From: JAYVSZ01 sp043774925
GTDB taxonomy: Bacteria; Pseudomonadota; Gammaproteobacteria; Burkholderiales; Methylophilaceae
NCBI GenBank assembly: GCA_043774925.1
Contig: JAYVSZ010000023.1
Location: forward strand, 1 to 40,213
Length of the DNA stretch: 40,213 nt
Reading direction: 5' to 3'
Under the pieces are notes generated by a model, which had not been told where the DNA came from, did no database searches, and saw only the letters and a list, made by a program, of their open reading frames with translations. Positions 23,399 to 30,715 of the stretch are shown here, one piece after another (position 1 is the stretch's first letter; every line of letters starts with the position of its first letter). A program made the position numbers and the translations under genes.

Positions 23399-23435
23399 TT
23401 TTTATCCTTAGGTAATCGTTATAAAGAGACTTGGC

Positions 23436-24398
23436 TTAAAAGCCAACTTGCGCCGATAAATACACCGCATCTTGTTTACCGTAATCTGCGCCCACCGCTT
23501 TTACCGTGGCAATATTGCCTAAATTAACGTAAGCTGCAGTGATTGAGATATTTTTAGTAGGCGCGTAAGCCACAAATAGGTCAAATGCGTCATCCTCTTT
23601 TAAATCAACCACATTTGCACCGCCAAATAGTGCCGCGTTGGCAGGGCTGTTTAGGTTGTTTGGCTTCATGCGATATTCTGCGCCAACCGCTAAATCCTTT
23701 CTAAGCAAATAAGCCGCAGACAGCTCAATTTCTGGCTGGTAATTATCGTGTTTGCCACCACCAAAACCTAATAAACCAAGTTGATTAGCTTTAGTGGCGC
23801 GCAAAGTCCCATTTAATAGTAGGTTTTGAGCTAGCAATAACTTAGTGGCAGAGACATAAAAATCTACGCCGTGATCATCTTTAGCGCCTACCACCAGCCC
23901 TTTTACAAAATCACCATCATGATTTTTTTTGTACTGCATGCCAACGGCTACTTGTGGAACCCAGGTGTCTGCATCTAATACAGCCTCACCAAATACGCGT
24001 ACTTTTGCGCCTATAATTGTTTGGTCTAAGTTGTCACGACCAATCGCATCTGCGCCTAAACCAGCACTGACTTTGCCCCTTAAATTGCTCACATCAAATT
24101 TTTGTTCAGCTACTGATAATTCAAAGCGATCATAAAACCCCATTGTGATGCCGAAGCTATTTAAATCAAAATCACCAGATTTAACGTATGTGTAATGTAC
24201 GTTGCCACCAATTTCGTTATTGGTGCCGTAGCCACCAATCACAGCCCACGGAGTTAAACCACCACCCGCAGCGCCCTCTACTTGCGACACGCCTCCTGTG
24301 AGCAGTAATTTATTGCTCACAGAGGTTTCGGCTAGCGCTGCCATACTCATTAAGCTCAGACTTGCTGCCACTAAGCTAGGTATGAATTGATTTTTCAT
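23436..24398 (-). CDS. DUF3034 family outer-membrane protein
   Basis: A 320-residue beta-barrel-like protein. I choose the ATG at 24398 (AAGGA spaced 5, signal peptide MKNQFIPSLVAASLSLMSMA then ALAE) over the upstream in-frame start. The mature protein begins KLLLTGGVSQVEGAAGGGLTP, the recognisable opening of DUF3034, and consists of short amphipathic strands ending in Phe (SAQVGF), as for outer-membrane proteins. DUF3034 genes are commonly paired with a periplasmic truncated haemoglobin, as here. Substrate unknown. The upstream region contains two sets of symmetrical repeats (24430-24473, 24515-24538). Confidence 0.9.
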   Translation of the reverse strand: MKNQFIPSLVAASLSLMSMAALAETSVSNKLLLTGGVSQVEGAAGGGLTPWAVIGGYGTNNEIGGNVHYTYVKSGDFDLNSFGITMGFYDRFELSVAEQKFDVSNLRGKVSAGLGADAIGRDNLDQTIIGAKVRVFGEAVLDADTWVPQVAVGMQYKKNHDGDFVKGLVVGAKDDHGVDFYVSATKLLLAQNLLLNGTLRATKANQLGLLGFGGGKHDNYQPEIELSAAYLLRKDLAVGAEYRMKPNNLNSPANAALFGGANVVDLKEDDAFDLFVAYAPTKNISITAAYVNLGNIATVKAVGADYGKQDAVYLSAQVGF

Positions 24399-24429
24399 TT
24401 TTTTCCTTTCAAAATTGAATAAACGGTTT

Positions 24430-24473
24430 GTATCAATGAACACTTTTTTGATACGGTTTGCTAGTGATACGGG
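24430..24473. repeat. TGATAC repeats upstream of the DUF3034 gene
   Basis: GTATCAA (24430) and TTGATAC (24448) form a 7-bp inverted repeat; TGATACGG recurs at 24449 and 24465 (16-bp spacing), and ACGGTTTG recurs at 24423 and 24453. The cluster lies 32-75 bp upstream of the DUF3034 start and could be a regulator-binding array. Confidence 0.45.
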
Positions 24474-24514
24474 GCTCAAGAGAATTTAGATGCAAATATT
24501 TTAAATATAGTACT

Positions 24515-24538
24515 AAACTATACAAATCTGTATAGTTT
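24515..24538. promoter_or_regulatory. Candidate operator palindrome
   Basis: AAACTATACA and TGTATAGTTT are perfect reverse complements around AATC, in the divergent region between the PQQ dehydrogenase remnant (starting 24568) and the DUF3034 gene. Symmetry and place fit an operator. Confidence 0.5.
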
Positions 24539-24567
24539 GATTTATTTCAATATTTAGGTTGAGTATT

Positions 24568-25280
24568 ATGCGAGTGGTTGATAAAAAATGGGGGTTCTTG
24601 CTGGCAATATGTTTAGTAGCTTGCGTCGATTTTAAGCAAGCTCATAACAGTGCAAAAAACCAAGACTGGCCCAGCTTTGGGCGTGATTTCACCAGTCAGC
24701 GCTTCTCGCCAAATGTGCAAATTAATACACAAAATGTTAAAAGCTTAGCCGAGGCTTGGAAATACAACAGCGGCATCGTGGGTAGCTTTCAAACGACACC
24801 GATTGTGCAAAATGGCGTGATGTATTTATCGCTGCCATTTAATCATGTGGTGGCTTTGGATGCCAAAACAGGTAAAGAAATATGGCGATATAAGCATGAT
24901 AGACGCAAAGACTGGCAAATGTGCTGTGGCCCTGCTAATCGCGGCGTGGCGGTGAGTGACGGCAAGGTGTTTATCGGCACGGTGGACGCACGTTTAACTG
25001 CACTAGATGCAAGCACAGGCGCAAACTTTGGGATATTGACGTAGTACAAGCGGCGATTACGACTGAAGGCCAAGATTTGCTGAGCAAAGACGACCCAAAT
25101 TCCGCACGCAAGGTTACTGGCGGCACGGGCATCGGCATTGCCATGGCGCCTGTGGTGTATAAGGGTAAAGTCATCGTCGGCATCACTGGCATAGGTTATG
25201 GTTTGCACATTGATAATCCACGTGAAGATGCGCCACTGGGTGCGGTGATTGGTGTAACAGGCCACTACAGTGCCTACTAA
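24568..25280 (+). pseudogene. PQQ-dependent alcohol dehydrogenase, frameshifted and truncated
   Basis: The N-terminal ~240 residues of a quinoprotein methanol/ethanol-type dehydrogenase. Marks: DWPSFGRDFTSQRFSPN, GVMYLSLPFNHVVALDAKTG, WQMCCGPANRGVAV (the vicinal Cys-Cys pair that covers PQQ) and DARLTALDASTG. At about 25020-25027 the frame shifts: one base is missing, probably an A in the AAA run, so GAK-LWDID becomes GANFGILT and a stop. After restoring the frame the reading continues VVQAAITTEGQDLL to GVTGHYSAY and stops; the remaining more than half of the protein is absent. A lipoprotein-like N-terminus (ICLVAC) is present. The gene is dead; its target would have been periplasmic alcohol oxidation. 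Confidence 0.88.
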
Positions 25281-25638
25281 ATGAGGGGAAGTCCAACTTG
25301 CCGTAGTCAGAAATGATTGAATACCCGTCGCACGAGTAAATAAAAGCGAATAGGAAGCCCAGCTAGATTACTAAAGGCAATGGCGCATATTATGAAGGTT
25401 TCCTCTGGCGGCTTTTGCGACGGTTATTTTTAATAATCCGCATGTCGACATTTCGATTCTGTCCCCAGACACCAAAATTTACCAAAGATGCGGTAGCAGA
25501 TTTGCAAAATTGAGGTTTAGTTATTGTGCGCGACCACCAAACCCCCACTCCTAAGAATATTTCCTAGCAAAATTAATCTGTTAGCTATTTTAATCCTCTA
25601 TTTCGTGTGTACAATAAGCAAAGTTTATAAGGTTGCCT
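25281..25638. other. Non-coding stretch after the PQQ dehydrogenase remnant
   Basis: About 360 bases without a gene. The middle holds a degenerate tRNA 3' half (25430-25474). The right end should contain the promoter of the rhodanese gene. A short open piece after the tRNA (KFTKDAVADLQN then a stop at 25513-25515) may be leftover coding sequence, but is too short to assign. Confidence 0.5.
25430..25474 (+). other. Degenerate tRNA 3' half, possible old att scar
   Basis: The bases fit tRNA spacing: stem TCCGC (25437-25441), variable ATGTC, T stem GACAT/CTGTC (one mismatch) around TTCGATT, acceptor CCCAGAC, then ACCA at 25471-25474. The preceding loop (TTAATAA) has no sensible anticodon and nothing upstream pairs with TCCGC, so no tRNA is encoded. 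It shares TCCGC, TGTCG, TTCGATTC and ACCA with the fragment at 5427-5471, on the same strand. Confidence 0.5.
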
Positions 25639-25953
25639 ATGAAAAGCTATTTAGATATTGAAGCCAGCGATTTATTTAATTTAATCACCAAGCCAAAAGT
25701 GTTGCTTGTCGATGTGCGCAACGACGACGAAGTTGCACGCGGTGCGATTCCTGGTGCAATGCACATTCAGCTCTCTATGTTGCCTTTGCAATACGAAAAA
25801 CTGATGCAAGCTAGCACCGTTGTATTTTACTGCCACAGCGGCGTACGCTCCGCGCATGCGGCTGATTTTGCCGTGAACAAAGGCGTTAAAAATGTGTATA
25901 ACCTTACTGGTGGCATTTTGGCCTGGGGCAAAGCTGGCTACACGCTGAAGTAG
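25639..25953 (+). CDS. Rhodanese-domain sulfurtransferase
   Basis: A 104-residue single-domain rhodanese. VLLVDVRNDDEVARGAIPGA and VFYCHSGVRSAHAADF show the fold and the active-site Cys in the CHSGVR loop; NLTGGILAWGKAGY is the usual end. It would carry persulfide sulfur. The ATG at 25639 has AAGG spaced 6; an in-frame TTG two codons earlier is less likely. A TusA-like gene follows after 21 bases, so the pair forms a small sulfur-transfer operon. Confidence 0.94.
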   Translation: MKSYLDIEASDLFNLITKPKVLLVDVRNDDEVARGAIPGAMHIQLSMLPLQYEKLMQASTVVFYCHSGVRSAHAADFAVNKGVKNVYNLTGGILAWGKAGYTLK

Positions 25954-25974
25954 CAGATAGGAACTGAGATAAAA

Positions 25975-26208
25975 ATGGAATTCGATAAAGAAATTGATGC
26001 GCGAAATCTTAAATGCCCGCTGCCCATTTTGCGCTGCAAAAAAGGCTTGGCGGAAATAAAAGAGAACGAGATTTTAAAGATTGTGGCGACAGACCGAGGC
26101 TCAGTAAAAGACATCGAAGCGTTTTGTAAGCAAACGGGTCACATCATGGTAAGGCGCGATGAAGAAAATGATGAGTTTATTTTCTTCATCAAAAAACGCG
26201 CTAGTTAA
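25975..26208 (+). CDS. TusA/SirA-family sulfur carrier protein
   Basis: A 77-residue protein with the TusA signature DARNLKCPLPILRCKKGL, where the Cys of CPxP carries persulfide sulfur. Length is the family's usual length. It follows a rhodanese gene, the likely donor. In other bacteria TusA serves tRNA thiolation, molybdenum cofactor synthesis or sulfur oxidation; which applies here is unclear. Its stop codon lies inside an inverted repeat shared with the converging valS gene. Confidence 0.94.
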   Translation: MEFDKEIDARNLKCPLPILRCKKGLAEIKENEILKIVATDRGSVKDIEAFCKQTGHIMVRRDEENDEFIFFIKKRAS

Positions 26209-26223
26209 GCTTTCAGGCTTAAC
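26204..26223. terminator. Bidirectional terminator between tusA-like gene and valS
   Basis: GTTAAGC and GCTTAAC form a 7-bp stem around TTTCAG that includes both stop codons. TCTTTAATTT follows on the plus strand and a run of six T on the minus strand a few bases on. Confidence 0.55.
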
Positions 26224-29167
26224 TCTTTAATTTGGCTAGCTGTGCCTGCAGCTTTTCTAAATTGCTGCTAAATTCTGCCACACGCGCTTTTTCTTGCTCC
26301 ACCACCGCTACTGGTGCGCGCGCTACAAAACTTTCATTGTTCAACTTGCTTTCTGCTTTGGTGATTTCTGTTGTTAAGCGATTGATTTCTTTGTTTATTC
26401 TTTCTTTTTCTGCGACAACATCAATTTCCACTTTTAGCATCAATTTAAAGTCGTTCACCAGCATCACGGGCGCGTCGGCTTCGGGCAGTTCGGCCACTAT
26501 TGATACAGCTTCCAACTTAGCCAATGCTTTTAAATAGCTAGCATATTCTGCCAATTTAACTGTATCGCCCGCCGCAAATAAAGGCACACGTTCGGCTGGT
26601 GAAATGCCCATTTCGCCGCGTAAACTTCGGGTGGCTTCTACCATTTGCTTTAATTCCGCTACCCAAGCCTCACTTGCTTCATCTAATTTTTCTGGCTGCG
26701 CTTGTGGGTATTTTTCTAGCATAATACTCGCGCCACCCTTAGCAGTCATTGGTGCAATTGTCTGCCATATCTCTTCGGTAATAAATGGCATAATCGGGTG
26801 CGCTAAGCGCAGCACCGTTTCTAAAACGCGCAGTAAAGTACGTCGTGTCGCGCGCTGCTCGGCCTCAGAACCGCCTTGCAGTTGAACCTTGGCAAGCTCT
26901 AAATACCAATCGCAATATTCATCCCACACAAATTCGTAAATGGCTTTTGCGGCTAGGTCGAAGCGGTAATCTGCAAACGCTTTTTCAACTTCCATCTCGG
27001 TGCGTTGCAATTTGCTCACAATCCATCTATCGGCTTGGCTAAACTTGCGCCCGCCTTCACCACAGCTGGCTGCATCAAAGCCGTTATCTTCGCCTTCTGT
27101 ATTCATCAACACAAAGCGCGTTGCGTTCCACAGCTTATTGCAGAAATTGCGGTAGCCATCGCAACGTTGCAAATCAAACTTAATGTCGCGGCCTGGGCTG
27201 GCTAGCGCGGCAAACGTAAACCGCAACGCATCCGTGCCATAAGCAGCAATGCCTTCGGGGAACTCTTTACGCGTGCGTTTTTCAATCTTTTCGGCATCTT
27301 TCGGGTTCATCAAACCTGTGGTGCGTTTTTTAATTAGCTCGTCTAAGCCAATGCCATCAATCAAATCAATCGGGTCCAGCACATTGCCTTTTGATTTACT
27401 CATTTTTTGGCCTTCGGCATCGCGAATCAGGCCATGCACGTACACATGCTTAAACGGAATTTTGCCAGTGATATGCGTGGTCATCATCACCATGCGCGCC
27501 ACCCAAAAGAAGATAATGTCAAAACCCGTGACCAAAACGCTTGATGGCAGATACTGCTGCAAGGCAATATTGGCGAGGTCTGTAGCCTCATCGCCCGTCC
27601 AGTCTAGGGTTGAGAACGGCCATAAAGCGGACGAATACCAAGTGTCTAGCACGTCAGGGTCGCGTACTATTGTCTGACACCCATCTTTCTTAGCTTGTTC
27701 ATACGCTTCAGCTTCGTCACACGCTACATACCACTTAAATTCCCCTTTACTCGTAATTCCTTGCCATGCAGGAATTCGATGCCCCCACCATAATTGGCGT
27801 GAAATACACCAATCTTGAATATTGTTCAGCCATTGATTATAGGTATTCGCCCAGTTTTCAGGGTAAAACTTGATTTCACCATTCGCTACTACATCCAACG
27901 CTTTTTGCGTAATAGATTTACCGTCAGCGGCTGGCTTGCTCATCGCCACAAACCACTGGTCAGTCAGCATCGGCTCAATCACCACACCTGTACGGTCGCC
28001 GCGCGGCACTTTAAGTTTGTGCTTCTCTTCTTTCTCAAAAAATTCTTGAGTTTTAAGGTCAGCGACAATTTGTTTACGCGCATCAAAACGATCTAAGCCT
28101 TGATATTTCTTTGGAATGCCATATTCATTTGCGGGTATATATGTATTGTTCGGAATTAATGTTCCATCAGGGAGTTCAAATAATGGAGGGGCGTCGCTAA
28201 TAATTTTGGCATCTTCTGTTAGAACGCAAATCATGTCCAAGTTGTGTCGTTGCCCAACCGCGTAGTCATTAAAATCATGTGCAGGCGTGACTTTCACGCA
28301 GCCTGTGCCAAAGTCTTTATCGACATAGTCATCGGCAATAATCGGTATTTCGCGGTCGCAAAGCGGTAGTTTTACGGTTTTGCCAATCAAGTGTTTATAG
28401 CGCTCATCTTCAGGATGTACCATCACCGCAACGTCGCCCAGCATGGTTTCTGGGCGAGTGGTAGCCACTTCTAAGTGCGTTAAACCTTTAAGAGTATCTG
28501 GTTCAAGTAGCGGATAGTTGATGTGCCACATAAAACCATCTTCTTCTTCTTGCACCACTTCGAGGTCGGACACCGCCGTAAGCAGCACGGGATCCCAATT
28601 AACAAGCCGTTTAGCACGATAAATCAAGCCTTCGTTATACAGGCGCACAAAAGTTTCGGTAACGGTTTTGTTTAAACCTTCATCCATGGTAAAACGCTCA
28701 CGCGACCAATCGGGTGAAGTACCTAAACGGCGCATTTGTTTAGTGATGGTGTTGCCGGAGTATTCTTTCCACTCCCACACTTTTTCTAAGAATTTTTCAC
28801 GCCCTAAATCATGGCGCTTCACGCCTTGTGCATCCAATTGGCGCTCTACCACAATCTGCGTAGCAATACCCGCGTGATCCGTGCCAGGCTGCCACAAGGT
28901 ATTATCGCCACGCATACGGTGGTAGCGCGTCAGTGCGTCCATTAGCGTTTGGTTAAAGCCATGCCCCATGTGCAGCGTGCCAGTGACATTAGGTGGCGGC
29001 AACAAAATACAGAAGTTTTCTTTTATTTCAGGATTTGACTCTGTAGGTTGGCTAAACCCAGCCGCATAATAGCCTTTGCTCTCCCAAAACGCATACCATT
29101 TGCTTTCAATTGCTTTGGGGTCGAAGGATTTGGCCAGCTCTTTTTGAGGCACGTTTTGTTCAGTCAT
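26219..29167 (-). CDS. valS: Valyl-tRNA synthetase
   Basis: A 982-residue class Ia aminoacyl-tRNA synthetase that charges tRNA-Val. PPPNVTGTLHMGHGFNQTL holds the HIGH motif, DAEGQKMSKSKGNVLDPIDL the KMSKS motif; the editing domain (TTRPETMLGDVAVMVHPED) and anticodon-binding domain are complete, and the C-terminal ~65 residues are the ValRS coiled-coil arm (EKERINKEINRLTTEI, FSSNLEKLQAQLAKL). I start at the ATG at 29167; an upstream in-frame GTG at 29185 would add six residues, and neither has a strong ribosome site. Housekeeping gene, converging with the tusA-like gene. Confidence 0.98.
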   Translation of the reverse strand: MTEQNVPQKELAKSFDPKAIESKWYAFWESKGYYAAGFSQPTESNPEIKENFCILLPPPNVTGTLHMGHGFNQTLMDALTRYHRMRGDNTLWQPGTDHAGIATQIVVERQLDAQGVKRHDLGREKFLEKVWEWKEYSGNTITKQMRRLGTSPDWSRERFTMDEGLNKTVTETFVRLYNEGLIYRAKRLVNWDPVLLTAVSDLEVVQEEEDGFMWHINYPLLEPDTLKGLTHLEVATTRPETMLGDVAVMVHPEDERYKHLIGKTVKLPLCDREIPIIADDYVDKDFGTGCVKVTPAHDFNDYAVGQRHNLDMICVLTEDAKIISDAPPLFELPDGTLIPNNTYIPANEYGIPKKYQGLDRFDARKQIVADLKTQEFFEKEEKHKLKVPRGDRTGVVIEPMLTDQWFVAMSKPAADGKSITQKALDVVANGEIKFYPENWANTYNQWLNNIQDWCISRQLWWGHRIPAWQGITSKGEFKWYVACDEAEAYEQAKKDGCQTIVRDPDVLDTWYSSALWPFSTLDWTGDEATDLANIALQQYLPSSVLVTGFDIIFFWVARMVMMTTHITGKIPFKHVYVHGLIRDAEGQKMSKSKGNVLDPIDLIDGIGLDELIKKRTTGLMNPKDAEKIEKRTRKEFPEGIAAYGTDALRFTFAALASPGRDIKFDLQRCDGYRNFCNKLWNATRFVLMNTEGEDNGFDAASCGEGGRKFSQADRWIVSKLQRTEMEVEKAFADYRFDLAAKAIYEFVWDEYCDWYLELAKVQLQGGSEAEQRATRRTLLRVLETVLRLAHPIMPFITEEIWQTIAPMTAKGGASIMLEKYPQAQPEKLDEASEAWVAELKQMVEATRSLRGEMGISPAERVPLFAAGDTVKLAEYASYLKALAKLEAVSIVAELPEADAPVMLVNDFKLMLKVEIDVVAEKERINKEINRLTTEITKAESKLNNESFVARAPVAVVEQEKARVAEFSSNLEKLQAQLAKLKS

Positions 29168-29230
29168 AGCGCGTGATTTTACCACAGTGCAAGTCAGGTG
29201 TCGCCGCGACCGCCATGAGAAAAGTGTGTA

Positions 29231-30127
29231 CTAATGTTGGCTTTGCCAAATAGAGATTGCGTAGCTGGATGCAATCAACAGAACAATGAGATGAAAAAAT
29301 GTCCAAAGCATGAAACGTGACCTGAGTTTTTGCGGGGATAAAGTCGAGATTAAGTATAATTTTTTATCGCGTGGCGCGCGTATCACATGTACACCACTTT
29401 CCGCGCGAATTTCGCGGTGCTGCAATTGCACTTCTTTTACCGCCTGCCTACGCGCCAATTCCCATTCCTGCGCATCAATTTCACCATCTTTATCTAAATC
29501 AAAACGCTTGTACAAGCTTGTTTTATCGCGCTTCCAACTGGCTAAAAGCTCACCCACGTCTTCTTTTAAATTGAGCACACTGGCCGCGCCGCCAACTGTG
29601 CTGAACTCGCCTAACACATACAAATCGCTGCCGCCAAATAGCAAAAGCTCTTCGTTTTTGTAGCTGCCATCAAAGCTGGTACGCCGCGTCGCACCCATCA
29701 CTTCCGCGTCATCCACATCCACTTGGCAAGCGCCAGTACCATCGTTAATTTGAATGGTATAAGGGCTAATACCTTCGCTTACCAGCCGCCAGTCATCATC
29801 TTCTTTTTCGTGTACCCAATAGCGAAACCATACGCATTGCACGCCGCTAAGTGGGCTTACCACCAAATTATCGGCCTGCGCGCTGCAACGTCCACTAAGT
29901 TCTACATAGCCTTGCGCAGCGGATGCAATGGATGAAGGGGCGATATCAGCAATGGCGCGAGCGCGCTTGAAATTGTATATCCAACCAAAAAAGCTAAGGC
30001 TGGCGATAAGCGCCAATATGCCAGCCGAAACCTTAGCGTCATGTGATAAATAAGCCATCCACAACAATGCCAAATGGCTTACATTGGCTGAAAAATCGCC
30101 AAAAAGGCTTTGCGAAAAGTTTCGCAT
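29231..30127 (-). CDS. GIDE-domain membrane protein with an embedded EF-hand
   Basis: A 298-residue protein. Membrane segments lie at ~18-50 and ~270-292. Between them is a GIDE-type (E3 ubiquitin ligase-like) domain: GYVELSGRCSAQADNLVVSP, LSGVQCVWFRYWVHEKEDDDW and NDGTGACQVDVDDAEV, then LYVLGEFSTVGG. Unlike many relatives it carries an EF-hand at residues ~208-222 (RFDLDKDGEIDAQEW, with Asp210, Asp212, Asp214, Asp218 and Glu221). Bacterial GIDE proteins are usually next to lemA, as here (11 bases after it). There is no RING domain. Role unknown, presumably a calcium-sensing envelope complex with LemA. Confidence 0.87.
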   Translation of the reverse strand: MRNFSQSLFGDFSANVSHLALLWMAYLSHDAKVSAGILALIASLSFFGWIYNFKRARAIADIAPSSIASAAQGYVELSGRCSAQADNLVVSPLSGVQCVWFRYWVHEKEDDDWRLVSEGISPYTIQINDGTGACQVDVDDAEVMGATRRTSFDGSYKNEELLLFGGSDLYVLGEFSTVGGAASVLNLKEDVGELLASWKRDKTSLYKRFDLDKDGEIDAQEWELARRQAVKEVQLQHREIRAESGVHVIRAPRDKKLYLISTLSPQKLRSRFMLWTFFHLIVLLIASSYAISIWQSQH

Positions 30128-30137
30128 TGATTAGATT

Positions 30138-30698
30138 TTAAGCTTTAAAACGTTGTGCGACGTTTACATCGGTCAATTCTGCAGCCGAGAAATTTAACAA
30201 AGTAAACCTTGGGAAACTGAGTAATTTTGCAATCATTAAATCTGGAAATTGCTCTATACGTACGTTATTAATGTTCACGCTATCGTTATAAAACTCACGT
30301 CTGTCGGCAATCGCATTTTCTAAGCTGCTAATGCGAGATTGCAGGTTTAAGAAATTTTCGTTGGCTTTTAAATCAGGATAATTTTCGGCCAAAGCAAACA
30401 AATTGCCCAAACTTGTGCGCAACCCGCCCTCGGCATTGCCAAGCGCGTTTACATCTCGCGTTTGCTGCGCCGTGGCCACATTGGCGCGCGCTTGAATCAC
30501 CTTTTCTAACGTGACTTGCTCATGTTGCATGTATTGTTTGCAAGTATCAATCAGCTTTGGCAGCTCATCGTGACGCTGTTTAAGCAGCACTTCGATATTG
30601 GCCCAAGCCTTACTCACACTATTTTTTACCGAAACCAAACTGTTATAAGTAATGACGAAATAAATCGCTACTATTGCCAATACAATCCAAAATACCAT
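30138..30698 (-). CDS. lemA: LemA family protein
   Basis: A 186-residue protein with one N-terminal membrane helix (residues ~3-18) and a long helical domain: YNSLVSVKNSVSKAWANIEV, LLKQRHDELPKLIDTCKQYM and LQSRISSLENAIADRREFYN, ending FPDLMIAKLLSFP and the typical hydrophobic C-terminus. Length and sequence are those of LemA. Function is poorly known; it is often encoded with a GIDE-domain protein or a membrane metalloprotease. Confidence 0.95.
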   Translation of the reverse strand: MVFWIVLAIVAIYFVITYNSLVSVKNSVSKAWANIEVLLKQRHDELPKLIDTCKQYMQHEQVTLEKVIQARANVATAQQTRDVNALGNAEGGLRTSLGNLFALAENYPDLKANENFLNLQSRISSLENAIADRREFYNDSVNINNVRIEQFPDLMIAKLLSFPRFTLLNFSAAELTDVNVAQRFKA

Positions 30699-30715
30699 CG
30701 TTTTTCTCCCTGTTT

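Noticed and set aside
24421..24480. Short direct repeats considered as a CRISPR-like array
   Set aside because: Units are only 8 bp, unevenly spaced, and there are no spacers of constant length or cas genes.
24843..25265. 140-aa minus-strand ORF opposite the PQQ dehydrogenase remnant
   Set aside because: The plus strand shows clear quinoprotein motifs across the same bases; the minus ORF has no recognisable features or ribosome site.
26232..28877. Several plus-strand ORFs of 65-142 aa inside valS
   Set aside because: They are shadows of the strongly conserved valyl-tRNA synthetase on the other strand.
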